A DNA stretch of 64,000 nucleotides from Lamellibrachia satsuma (Eukaryota; Annelida; Polychaeta; Sabellida; Siboglinidae). The notes below the pieces were generated by a model. The model ran no database searches and was not told where the DNA came from. It saw only the letters and a program-made list of their open reading frames with translations. Location: the NCBI GenBank assembly GCA_033239005.1, contig BSQZ01000005.1, positions 2,012,501-2,076,500 of the forward strand. Direction: 5' to 3'. Positions within the stretch are counted from its first letter, which is position 1; every line of letters starts with the position of its first letter. Positions 1-17,790 of this stretch are shown in pieces. Position numbers and translations under genes: made by a program.

Positions 1-51
1 GCCCACTGCACCGTGGCACTTGCTGACTCACTGTGCATGTTTCAATTTCAG

Positions 52-1701
52 GGTCCACTAGTGCGCTGGCTCAAGGTCAACTTCAGTGAGGCCTTCACAG
101 CTTGGATACACATCAAGGCACTGAGAGCATTCGTTGAGTCCGTACTTCGGTGAGTCAATGTCACGAGTACCAGGTCATGTACTGTAGCTGTGCTGTACTG
201 TAGCTGTGCTGCTGATGTAGAACCTGTAGTGTTGTAGCTGTGATGTAGCTGTATTGTAGCTGTGCTGCATGTGCTGTAGGTATGGCCTGCCGGTGAATTT
301 CCAGGCGATGTTATTGGAGCCTCAGAAGCGCAGTACCAAGAGACTGCGGGAAGTGCTCAACCAACTGTACGCCCACCTCGACAGCTCCAACTCCAGCGAC
401 TCCAAGCAAGATGTGAGCATGTGCACCACCTCCTTCATGTACTCTACTCCTCAGTTTAATCAGTGTTAAAACATGCTTATAATGAAGCTATGGTTGTGTC
501 CCTTTGGAAGCTGCAAAACGATGTGGCACTTGGTTATTACATTAAATTTTGTCATAATTTTCATTGTCTTAACACCAGTGGTTTCTGTGTGCGTCAGCTC
601 AGAAAAATATTTGTATTTTAAATCACTATTCAATATATATGTATTGCCACTTGTGCAACTGAGCTCACACCTGCAAGGCAGCCCAGACAGCCACTTGTGC
701 CACTGAGCTCACACCTGCAAGGCAGCCCAGACAGCCACTTGTGCCACTGAGCTCACACCTGCAAGGCAGCCCAGACAGCCACTTGTGCCACTGAGCTCAC
801 ACCTGCAAGGCAGCCTAGACAGCCACTTGTGCCACTGAGCTCACACCTGCAAGGCAGCCCAGACAGCCACTTGTGCCACTGAGCTCACACCTGCAAGGCA
901 GCCCAGACAGCCACTTGTGCCACTGAGCTCACACCTGCAAGGCAGCCCAGACAGCCACTTGTGCCACTGAGCTCACACCTGCAAGGCAGCCCAGACAGCC
1001 ACTTGTGCCACTGAGCTCACACCTGCAAGGCAGCCTAGACAGCCACTTGTGCCACTGAGCTCACACCTGCAAGGCAGCCCAGACAGCCACTTGTGCCACT
1101 GAGCTCACACCTGCAAGGCAGCCTAGACAGCCACTTGTGCCACTGAGCTCACACCTGCAAGGCAGCCCAGACAGCCACTTGTATGACTGAGCTCACACCT
1201 GCAAGGCAGCCCAGACAGCTTCGATCATCTAGTTCTAATCCACTTTCCGTTCTCAGTGTTAAGACAAACGTCGGAACTAGAGCTTTCTTTGTTGCTGCAG
1301 TTATTCTGTGGAACTTGCTCCCCATTAGTGTTAAGTTGGCTGGAAATATAGTAACATTTTGCCATCACCTAAAAACCCACCTGTTTAAACTCATTTATCC
1401 TCCATAGTTCCTCAGCGTATTGATCCAACTTTTTATGGAAGCGAGGTATATTTTAAAAAAGACTGCGTCTATTCTTTGTAACACAATAAACAAAACGTTC
1501 TCTCCACCTGCAATTTTTTATAAATACTTGAAGATCATTAACTTCTTTGGGAATGTGGACCTAACGAGACGGATACATTGAGTGTTATGTGTCTGGTTTC
1601 AGATGGTGGACATTCCCGGCATCAGCATTGGGCAAACAGACTACTACCCCTATATCTACTACAAGATCAACATTGACATGGTCGAGAATGCGAAATTATG
1701 A
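52..1701 (+). CDS. ATP6V1C1: V-type proton ATPase subunit C, last three exons (5' part outside window)
   Basis: Exons at 52-149, 280-412 and 1603-1701 join in frame (phases 2 and 0) with AG/GT borders and end at TGA 1699-1701. The product is the C-terminal 109 or so residues of V1 subunit C. Diagnostic stretches are [37 protein letters not shown] and the C-terminal [10 protein letters not shown], all near-identical to animal ATP6V1C. In the family, subunit C sits on the cytosolic V1 sector, bridges peripheral stalks to the membrane a-subunit, and is released when the pump disassembles. The ortholog of vertebrate C1/C2 cannot be told apart from this fragment. The last intron (413-1602) carries a 44-bp minisatellite and a LINE piece. 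The gene runs tail-to-tail into DNAAF1. Confidence 0.95.
648..1219 (+). repeat. 44-bp minisatellite, 13 copies
   Basis: Thirteen head-to-tail units of exactly 44 bp (572 bp), very homogeneous; the main variant is CCTAGA for CCCAGA. It lies in the last intron of ATP6V1C. The final unit runs without a break into LINE reverse-transcriptase coding sequence, which suggests the unit came from that element. Confidence 0.97.
1183..1407 (+). mobile_element. LINE reverse-transcriptase 3' end fragment
   Basis: The frame reads [16 protein letters not shown], then [20 protein letters not shown] and LKTHLFKL. This is the usual C-terminal end of the CR1/L2-like LINE ORF2 (LRSS...RAFSVAAPRLWNSLP...FKxxLKTHLF). 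It resembles the minus-strand copy at 62.9-63.2 kb closely at nucleotide level. It is truncated and inactive. Confidence 0.85.
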
Positions 1702-2606
1702 GGAGACAGCAATAACAACGGAGCACCGAAGCCGCCTGGTTGGCTGGGCTCAATTCTTATTATCACTGGCTCAACTGACTTAAATATGTATGTAGGTTAT
1801 TGGATGGTGGTAAACATTCCATTAGAATCATGACTAACATCTGCATCAATTACACATGTCACACTTACCAGTTAGCATTTGTTTTGTAGCAATTTAAACT
1901 TAATTGCCGGGCTTACTCATTCTTTAACGTGTCGTCCATCGTGATGGCACAGTGATATTAGTTCTACAGAATGTATGCAGCCTAAAGGTGTGACATAGCA
2001 TTTACAAATAAATAATCCATGTAGACGCTGGTATCCTGGGTGTGTAGGCTTCACTAACAATCTCACTGCCATCGTGAAGCATCATTTCATTGGGGATTCC
2101 CTGCAGATTGACAGAGATGTGCATTTATAAACTCCACTGCAATGTTGGTGCCAAATGAAATGTAACTGGGTAGGTAGCAAAACAATTCCTGCCTGCTGAT
2201 TTGGATGATATAAAACGTTGCAAAAGGAATCTGTATAGGTGTGCAACATTTGATGTTTCCATGTCGTAGATAGATCAGAACATGGGTTCTTATAAACAGG
2301 ACGCTGCTGAACTGTTTACAATTTGTACATTTCCAGTGAGCCCATGTTTTTCTTGCAAAAAGTCTCACTTCAGAATCATGTTGAATGATTGTTAGAATTA
2401 AACTATACACCGAAGTTGGAATGGTGTGACAACATTCTACATCTAAATGCACCAGTTGTTATTAAGTTATACTCCTGTGCTACATACATACATGTGTGAT
2501 TTAGTTTCTTTATTAAATATGTGATGGAAATCTAAATGTTTATTATGTATAGTGAAGTGACACTGTTCAAAATTGGTGCTGAAAAATCTGTTGCGCCCAT
2601 GATTTG

Positions 2607-2611
2607 TGTAT

Positions 2612-2660
<49 letters not shown>
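2607..2660. repeat. (TA)n microsatellite
   Basis: About 54 bp of near-perfect TA dinucleotide repeat, with one AAA interruption. Confidence 0.95.
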
Positions 2661-2663
<3 letters not shown>

Positions 2664-2909
2664 GTGTACAGGTATTTAACTACCTGACGTGCTGACATTG
2701 TATATTTGGTTGTATATTTGGTTATCTTGAAAGCTGACTATAAAATTGTTTTTGATCGATGAGTAGCATTATGTCTGCACGGCTACATGTCAACTAGTTT
2801 TCCAAGGACCTTTGCCAATCCTGTCAAATCAACCCAGCGCACGATGTACAGTTTACTGATATAAAAGAACTAACATTTTATGAAATTTTGTGTGCTAAAT
2901 CTAATCCCG

Positions 2910-2910
<1 letters not shown>

Positions 2911-2961
<51 letters not shown>
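2911..2961. repeat. (TA)n microsatellite
   Basis: About 50 bp of uninterrupted TA dinucleotide repeat. Confidence 0.95.
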
Positions 2962-2963
<2 letters not shown>

Positions 2964-3859
2964 CAATATGTGGTGTTTACAGTTGCTCTGTGTAGTGATT
3001 TTAACAAAAAAAGCTTATAACTTCACAATGAAATATAATTACACGTGTGATGCGTTCTTCAGTACAACCATACTTCATCAAATTATACACGCACAAGGCA
3101 AAACTAATGCCACAGATGTGTATCTAGGATTATCATATTTGTTATAATGTGATTTCAATGGTTCTGTTAATATGACAGTCATACAAACATAAATATCAGC
3201 CCGACACATAGTAGTGAATAAACCCGTGTATATTTTTGCTTAGCTGAAATAAAAATTATTATTTAGGTGTATATTATTGTTGCATAGAATGTCTTTATCT
3301 AAAATGGGATGTATTGTTTAGAAAGGTAAGTGGAACATGGCTGACATGGCTTTTGTCTGTTGTATGGGTATACATAACATTTAATAAAGAACAACATTAA
3401 CTAACAACACTGATTGTATAACTGTTTCATTTTAATAACTGTTTTCTCTAACTAGAGATTGAGCTACTATACTGACAAAGCAATAAAAACAAAAAATCGA
3501 CACTTCTTAATTGATATGTTATATTTCGTTTGTTTCACATTAGTAACTCGGATTGTCTGTCAAGTACTATGTTTAGTACCGTAGTGTTGCATCACAATTA
3601 TTAACAAATGCTGCAGCTTAGTAAAAATGTCTAGAAAATTCACTCTGTTTCATCCAAAGAACAATTGATCAGTTTCATGCGTCGTCATAAACAAGTACAT
3701 AAGTATGTTCAATCCAGCTGCATTTCGCATTGAAAAGTGTCAAAGTAACAACAAATCTGATCTAAACACTTGTTATTTCAAAGTCAACTAAACATGAAAA
3801 AATGCCAGAGAACTAAACGAACTGTTTTGATGTTACCTTGTAGCTGTACAGGTTAATGT

Positions 3860-11011
<7,152 letters not shown>

Positions 11012-11025
11012 TCTGGATAGATATA
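11012..11025 (-). promoter_or_regulatory. DNAAF1: DNAAF1 5' UTR segment with an upstream splice acceptor
   Basis: On the minus strand TTGCAG lies at 11026-11031, followed by 14 nt of leader and the ATG at 11011-11009. The leader is therefore probably spliced to a distal non-coding exon; a candidate ends at 12013. Confidence 0.6.
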
Positions 11026-11274
11026 CTGCAAGAAAGAAATTGCAGATTAAATTAAAGGAAATTATGTTATTGATATTTTTAATTTGTATACGTGGAGTCA
11101 AATGGCAATGTAATGACCAACCAAAAGTTATGTATAAAATATTATAAATTTTAATATTACTATTATATTATGTTTAGTCATTATATCTCAGATTCTGCTG
11201 CTAATTTGATTTTAGTTACTTTATTTTTAAGACTGTAAACATTAAGATTTAATTACTAAGCCTAAACTTTTGGC

Positions 11275-11480
11275 ATTTTATCAAGAAGGGTCTTATAAAA
11301 CGTGACAAGGCAGATGTCGGTTCTCCTTTGTTGGAGGCTGCGCCAGTGCAAGTGTTTGATCATAGTGGTGACACAGTTGTAGTTGTTGCAAACATACTAT
11401 GCTGCCCATTTTTGGACCATCTCTATTTTGTTTTTGTATGTTTGCATTTTTTTGAAGAAGATTTACCAGCACTAATATTT
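11275..11480 (-). mobile_element. LINE 3' ORF fragment
   Basis: The minus strand reads, across frame breaks, KIEMVQKWAA, LHWRSLQQRRTDICLV and FYKTLLD, a C-terminal LINE reverse-transcriptase segment. About 65 bp (11283-11345) is clearly similar at nucleotide level to the plus-strand copy at 62155-62220, so both belong to one family. It would lie in the DNAAF1 5' UTR intron. Confidence 0.8.
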
Positions 11481-12012
11481 TATGATCTGAAGATCCCACT
11501 GCAGAGTGCAGTTGTTGTGTGTGGGTGCATCACAGACTATTAACTTGACGTTTGGTGTGTGCACAGCGCAATTTGATGAAGTCAGTCCTTTGTCCGTAAA
11601 GCAAATAAAATACTTTATACAATCTAGACATAGTCATAGACATAGTTAAAAGAATAAAAACATTGTTTTTCAAATAATTACTTAAATTAGTCCAAACTTC
11701 CAAAGTATCTACGATGTTCAAATTGTCTGTTTATTTATGCTTACTTTATTTCATTCAACAAACATAACAATGCCTGAGGAACTCACACATACATCACGCT
11801 AAACATGTACTGACTACTGACGGCCAAGGGCCAGGCTCGAGTCTACGCCAAAAAAGAATGACGCCGTTCCTCGTAACTTTTATTATCGCCCAGGCTACAC
11901 GGTTTAACCGCAAGAAAGGAACTACCTCGCCAAAGTTCATACGTACATATATTTTGGGAGTTAAGGACAAACCATATCTTAATATTTATATTTAACTGCA
12001 GATGAACCATAC

Positions 12013-12078
12013 CTTGCAAGTGAATATATATCGCCACAAACCGCTTGCAATAAATTGAACGGTTGCCAAGACGACAAC
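12013..12078 (-). promoter_or_regulatory. Candidate DNAAF1 promoter / first non-coding exon with X-box-like RFX motif
   Basis: On the plus strand 12062-12078 reads GTTGCC, five bases, GACAAC: an imperfect inverted RFX X-box (consensus GTNRCC-N0-3-RGYAAC) with a long spacer and one mismatch in the right half. Just downstream on the minus strand a donor (AAG/GTATGG, exon edge 12013) could close a short ATG-free leader that splices to 11025. RFX factors are known drivers of motile-cilium genes. The link here is inference. Confidence 0.35.
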
Positions 12079-12152
12079 AACATCAACATTGACATCTCGT
12101 GAGAAACCACGCTAACTAGAGGTAGAGGACAGACTAAATGGCGGGCAAGAAA

Positions 12153-13520
12153 GGGCAGACAAGGTTGAAAAGGCGGGCAAAAATTAACAAGTGTTAATAT
12201 AATTGTTGTTGTTGTTGCTGTTTCCTATTATGTGTGTTTGTGCATTAATTGTGATTTCTTTTATCAATATTTTAACAACTATAAAGCAAAGGCTAAATAA
12301 CAAATATACATTTATAGTTAGAAATTAATGTTACCGGTCTATTAAGGGCAGGAAAGGATTATAATCACTTGGCTAACGAAAACGTTTTTCAAGGAACACC
12401 ATTGTTATTGATCACAATTACCAAACAGTATTGAATTTGGAGGCGTTGCTAGTCTTTTTAACCGTGTTTGATTTAAGTATTTGTTTTGTCAGCGTGTCGA
12501 GTGTCCGTTTGTCAATGTGAGTCGATTGATTTAAATTAGTCGACGTAATCACCTGGCTAACGGTGTAGCAAATGATATCATCAGAGATGTTGTAAAACCC
12601 CCTTTACTAGATATGTATAATGGTTTTGTTGCTTATGTCAGAGTAAAAAACGAAGAAAAGCACCTTCCAAATTTCAGTAAAAAGCCCTACATTTTATTCA
12701 TTTAATTCTTCACCTAACGGTTTTATCTGTCTTGATTTGTGTGAACGTATTTTTGTATGTAGATTTTCTTCAAGCACTGTATATAATATGTTCTATTCGT
12801 ATATTCTCTGTCATTCGTATTTTGTCATTGATGAAATTATCATCAGAATAATTTTCATTTGTTCTCATTAAAATACATTTGTTTATTATTTGATATTATC
12901 CACGTTGTTTGTTGATTCAATTAAAATATAAAAAAAAATTGCCGAAATATAAATAATGCAAACAAAATGTTTTTTGTATGTAAATGTTGTTCGAGCACTG
13001 TATGTAATACATTCTATTCGTATATTATACATTCATATTTTGTCATTGATTCATTGATGAAATTATCATCAGAATAATTTTCATGTGTTCATTAAAATAC
13101 AATTACTACCATTGCAACTTAACATTTGTTTGTTATTTGATATTATTCATGTGGTTAAATGGCTAATTTTACATAATATAGCAATATAAAAATAACAACA
13201 ATAAAAACAAACAAACAATTGTCATAGTATTCAAAGGGCCAGTTGTTGATGAAGCATTCAACCTTCTAGTGTTTGCACAATAACGCTGCAAGAACGTTGC
13301 ACACTTAATAGATCGGCACATTCCAGCTACACATTTGTATATGTATTTGTTGTGTAGCCTTTATTTTATAGTTACTCAAATGTTGATTAAAAAAATCACA
13401 ATTAATGCACAAACGCACGCACAAAAGGAAACGACGACTATACCAACAACGCATGTAAATTAGAGGGAGCGCAGATATCGTTCTTGTTAATTCTTGCCCG
13501 CCTTTCAGCTTTGTCCGCAC
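12153..13520. repeat. Region bounded by 39-bp imperfect inverted repeats
   Basis: Left arm 12153-12191 and right arm 13483-13520 match as inverted copies with about six mismatches and one gap; both contain GGCGGGCAA and ATTAACAAG. The span of about 1.4 kb could be a non-autonomous DNA element, but no transposase or target-site duplication was identified. Confidence 0.55.
12750..13155. repeat. Diverged direct duplication, period about 219 bp
   Basis: Both halves share TTTTTGTATGTA, GAGCACTGTA or CAAGCACTGTA, CTATTCGTATATT and GAAATTATCATCAGAATAAT in the same order. Confidence 0.8.
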
Positions 13521-14889
13521 TTTAGTTCGTCCCGCTAACTGGATTGATTTATTAAGGAGACAACAAGGCGTTTCACGGAACAACGTTGTTGTGCTTACAG
13601 GGATCATGCCTCAGTTAGACTTCCTTGTGTGTTACACGAATGTAGGGCACAGTAATTTTAGATGTGTAATTAAAAACAAATCATATCATCTGACATAGCT
13701 GCATTTGATCAGACACATTGGCAAGTTTGCTGGTAGAACATATTGACAGTGTAACTGTGAATTTTTAGACGATTTCAATAGGCGGAAGGCAATTTTTTCG
13801 CCACAAGGCACGTGTGCGTAGTAATTCATGCATAAATTGGTAAACATTGATGGGTATGGCACGTTCAGGCATTGTAAAAGAGTTAGAAGTATGAGACTTG
13901 TCTAAACTCGATCAGCATGTCAACGAGATGATGACAACGGCAGGAAATTTTCAGAATTTTTGATGGTCCCGTTTTCTTATAATCGTGCAAAACGTTAACA
14001 TGGTCACCAATGGGAAACTTAACAGTAGGCTGAACCCTATAGGGATAGGACCACAGTTAGATTTCCGAAAATGTAGTGTCTAAAAAAACACGCAATTTAA
14101 CCAATTTTAGTTCTTTTATTTGCCAAGATGTAACTGTATTCATGCAGCCTGTATGGTTGGAACGTTTGAAATGTCGCACCTTTGGCAAGTTGCAGTATGA
14201 AACGGACTCGAAGACGCACGTGTATTTTGGTTGTGGTATTGCCGAAACACCTGCAGGTGTAATCATATTGTGCAAACAATGCCAATTTTGAGTATCTTCA
14301 GTTTTACCAAAAGTTGTGATTGCAAACTATGCATGGTTGCGATCAAACAAATATGGAACAATTAAATCAGTGCAGGTTTGATATTAGCATTAGACAGTGA
14401 TAGTAGTTTTATATTAAATCAACTAACGGTGATAGTTATACATCACACAAGAAACTTAACAATAATTTTTTTGCTCTCCGATCCAGCCTATGCGTATCCC
14501 AGCAGTCGTAGGTGCGTTTCACTTCACATGCGCTACACAGAAGCACAAGGTCATGTGACCATGCACAATATAATGTAAATTTGAATTTCATTAAACAAAA
14601 TTAGATATGGCTAAATATTGACGGATTTCACTATAAGACACATTACACACGCGTGCAAGCGCACGCGAACTCCTATATGGGTATATTTGTTTACGTAACA
14701 TTATAAACTAGGAACTGTACTTGTTGACTCTGGTTAATTGAATAACACGATGTATGCCACTTCAACACTGATCGTTGAGGCTTACACCAGAACACATGGT
14801 ATCGAAAGACTTCCAGTCATGGAAGAACTGTATGGCCAACCTACGTAGGAAGGGTGCGGTATAAAGCCATTTACTATTATAACCTGCAG

Positions 14890-16705
14890 CAATTACTGGT
14901 AATGTTGGCATACCACCTGAAGTAATAAAGTGTGGGAAGAAAGCTCGGAGCCTCAAGCGGGACGCCAACATTGTCACCCTTTATAAGAATAAGGGAGATC
15001 GTAATGACTACGACAACTACCGACGGATCTCCATGCAGAGTATAATAGGGCAAATATTACTCGTGTTGTGTTCAAGAGAATGTAGACAGTATACCCACAA
15101 TGACAACTCACTCCTTGAAAGTAGGAGGATCAACTATCACAACTCACTCCTTAAGAGTAGGAGGATCAACTATCACAACTCACTCCTTAAGAGTAGGAGA
15201 ATCAACTATCACAACTCACTCTTTAAGAGTAGGAGGATCAACTATCACAACTCACTCATTGAAAGTAGGAGGATTAACTATCACAACTCACTCCTTAACA
15301 GTAGGAGGATCAACTATCACAACTCACTCATTGAAAGTAGGAGGATCAACTATCACAACTCACTCATTGAAAGTAGGAAGATCAACTATCACAACACACT
15401 CCTTAAGAGTAGGAGGATCAACTATCACAACTCACTCCTTAAGAGTAGGAGAATCAACTATCACAACTCACTCTTTAAGAGTAGGAGGATCAACTATCAC
15501 AACTCACTCATTGAAAGTAGGAGGATCAACTATCACAACTCACTTCTTGAAAGTAGGAGGATCAACTATCACAACTCACTCCTCGAGAGTAGGAGGATCA
15601 ACTATCACAACTCACTCCTTGAGAGTAGGAGGATCAACTATCACAACTCACTCCTTGAGACTAGGATGATCAACTATCACAACACACTCCTTGATAGTAG
15701 GAGGATCAACTATCACAACTCACTCCTTGAGAGTAGGAGGATCAACTATCACAACTCACTCATTGAGAGTGGGAGGATCAACTATCACAACTCACTCCTT
15801 GAGAGTAGGAGGATCAACTATCACAACTCACTCATTGAGAGTGGGAGGATCAACTATCACAACTCACTCCTTGAGAGTGGGAGGATCAACTATCACAACT
15901 CACTCCTTGAGAGTAGGAGGATCAACTATCACAACTCACTCATTGAGAGTGGGAGGATCAACTATCACAACTCACTCCTTGAGAGTGGGAGGATCAACTA
16001 TCACAACTCACTCCTTGAGAGTAGGAGGATCAACTATCACAACTCACTCCTTAAGAGTAGGAGGATCACATGTTATTCTCGCTGCGACAGTTGCAAGAGA
16101 AATGATGGGAACAGAGGAAACTATTCCACATAGCATTTGCCTATTTGACAAAGGCCTTTGTCCTGGTGAGCAGAAAAGGGCTATTCACACTCCTCGAGAA
16201 GATGTTCCCTCATTCCACGAAGATTTGTACGACACCGTGCAGTATGATGGGATGTCATCGAGAGTGCATAGCATGATTGCCTAGCTAAGTCAACGGCGGC
16301 TGCGTTGGCTAAGTCAACGACGGCTGCGTTGGCCAACGCGCAGTCATGGAGGATGGATGTATTCCAAACACGTCCTCTGTGTTGAGCTTGCCCCTGGTTC
16401 AAGGCGTGTCGGATGTCCAGCTTTGCGGTTCAAGGATGTTTGCAAGCAAGGTATAAAGTCTGCGCATATCGGCATGGAGTTCTTGGAATATGCTGCAGTA
16501 GGCCGCAACAAGTACCGACATGATGTGTGGAGTGGTATCGGGAAGGCAGAAAAAAGTAGAAACGAACTGTGAACGGAGAAGAGTGAGCGTCGGAGAGAAA
16601 GACACCCGACTACGTCCACTCCTCTACATCAAACAGTTTACACCTGTAACATCTGTAACAGAGACTGTTACTCAAAGATTGGACTTCATAGTAACATAGC
16701 AGATA
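14890..16705 (+). mobile_element. Decayed LINE, split by a 36-bp minisatellite
   Basis: Reverse-transcriptase landmarks appear in order across frame breaks: GIPPEVIKCGK, DANIVTLYKNKGDRNDYDNY, VFKRM..TVYPQ (15.08 kb), then the minisatellite, then LFSLRQLQEK, FAYLTKAFVLVSRKGLF (16.1 kb), GSRRVGCPALRFKDVCK, GIGKAEKSRNEL and a C-terminal zinc-knuckle YTCNICNRDCYSKIGLHSN (16.65 kb). The palm with the FADD catalytic box is missing, so a large internal part is deleted. The element cannot be active. Confidence 0.92.
15104..16068 (+). repeat. 36-bp minisatellite, about 27 copies, inside a LINE ORF
   Basis: Tandem 36-bp units (965 bp) differing at a few sites (for example CCTTGAGAG, CATTGAAAG and CCTTAAGAG). 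Because 36 is a multiple of three the array reads openly as 12-residue repeats such as THSLRVGGSTIT or NYHNSLLESRRI in other frames. These long ORFs are a consequence of the repeat and are not evidence of a protein. Confidence 0.97.
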
Positions 16706-16719
16706 TTGCTGTGCGCAAC

Positions 16720-17790
16720 ATTTTCTATCCAACCGCAAACAGAGAGTCTCAGTTACAGTCACATCTGGTGTCCCACATGGTTCAGTTCTTACTCTACATA
16801 AATGGGAACATCAAACCTTCTATACGCCTTTTTGCAGATGATAGTATCATATATCATAACATTTCTTCCAAAACCGACCACGAAATTCTCCTAATTGACC
16901 TAAGCCAACTCCAAACATGGTCAGACAAATGGAATTTAATGTATCTAAATGTGTCCACCTTCCAATAACAAACAAAACTAAATCCAGCCCACACAAGTAC
17001 TCGCTTTCTGGCCAGCCATTATCCACTGTATCCAGCCACTCATATATCGGAGTAACATTGGATTGCAAATTAACCTGGACAAATCACGTCACTGACATAA
17101 TTTCAAAATCTTCGAAATTTTTAGGCATGATTAACCGAACTCTTGGCCCATGTAAACCCGAAGTTAAACAAACAGCCTACAACATGCTAATCCGGCCAAA
17201 ACTCGAGTACTCTTCACCCATATGGAATCCCCAAACCTTTTCACAAGTTAAAAGCCTTGAAAGAGTGCAACACTCTGCTGCCAGATTTGTTAAACATTAT
17301 TACAGACGGAATGAAAATCCAGCAGATCTAATTACTGCCCTTGGATGTACCCTCGAACGAAGACGTATCATTAAACAAGCCACAACCTTCTACAAAAATC
17401 TAAATAACATTATTGAGATCACCCCCCCCTCCAGGCCTACTAACCCGCTCTCGAACCCGTGGACAATACATAGCCCCCCAGGTGTCGCATAAATGCAGTG
17501 ATCTTTTCATTTTATCCCCGAGCCATTCGCATATGGAATATGATTCCACCAAAAATTACCAACATAAAAAAACTAAAATCATTTCAAGCAGCTATTATGG
17601 AACTCCCTTTCACCACACCTCCTCACCTAAACTGCCTTTAAAACACAGTGCTCAGCGTAAACTTATCCATGGTGTGAGTATGGAGACTGTCTATGTGTGC
17701 ATGTGGCAAGGCAGCGACAGTATCCATACACATAACCAACCTATTAAAAAATTTCGTTTAACATCCTATACATAAAATAAATAAAACTAT
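16720..17790 (+). mobile_element. Second LINE: Jockey/CR1-like reverse-transcriptase fragment
   Basis: The fragment begins in the RT palm: YINGNIKPSIRLFADDS with the FADD catalytic box (16.83 kb), QTWSDKWNLMYLNVSKC, SYIGVTLDCKLTWTNHV, IRPKLEYSSPIWNP, SLERVQHSAARFV, then RAIRIWNMIPPKI (17.53 kb). Several frameshifts and a 5' truncation mark it as dead. It is a different family from the LINE that ends at 16705, directly upstream. Confidence 0.92.

Larger units (their letters stand above)
1702..3859. other. Convergent 3' UTR / intergenic region with (TA)n tracts
   Basis: No supported coding exon lies between the ATP6V1C stop and the DNAAF1 stop. An AATAAA at 2007-2012 is a candidate polyadenylation signal for the plus-strand gene. 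(TA)n tracts lie at about 2607-2660 and 2911-2961. A 121-codon minus-strand ORF at 2087-2452 has no recognisable features and is treated as chance. Confidence 0.6.
12079..14760. other. Intergenic region with inverted and direct duplications, no gene seen
   Basis: AT-rich. Contains an imperfect 39-bp inverted repeat (12153-12191 against 13483-13520) and a diverged direct duplication with about 219-bp period (12750-12905 and 12969-13155). Short ORFs show no protein-like features. Confidence 0.6.

Noticed and set aside
2087..2452. 121-codon minus-strand ORF
   Set aside because: Composition not protein-like; lies in convergent 3' UTR sequence.
15033..16133. 366-codon ORF of NYHNSLLESRRI repeats
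   Set aside because: Open only because the minisatellite unit is 36 bp; several frames are open and LINE coding lies on both sides.
16620..16700. Stand-alone C2H2-type zinc finger (YTCNICNRDC...H)
   Set aside because: It follows LINE C-terminal motifs in order and matches the zinc knuckle that ends this LINE family's ORF.
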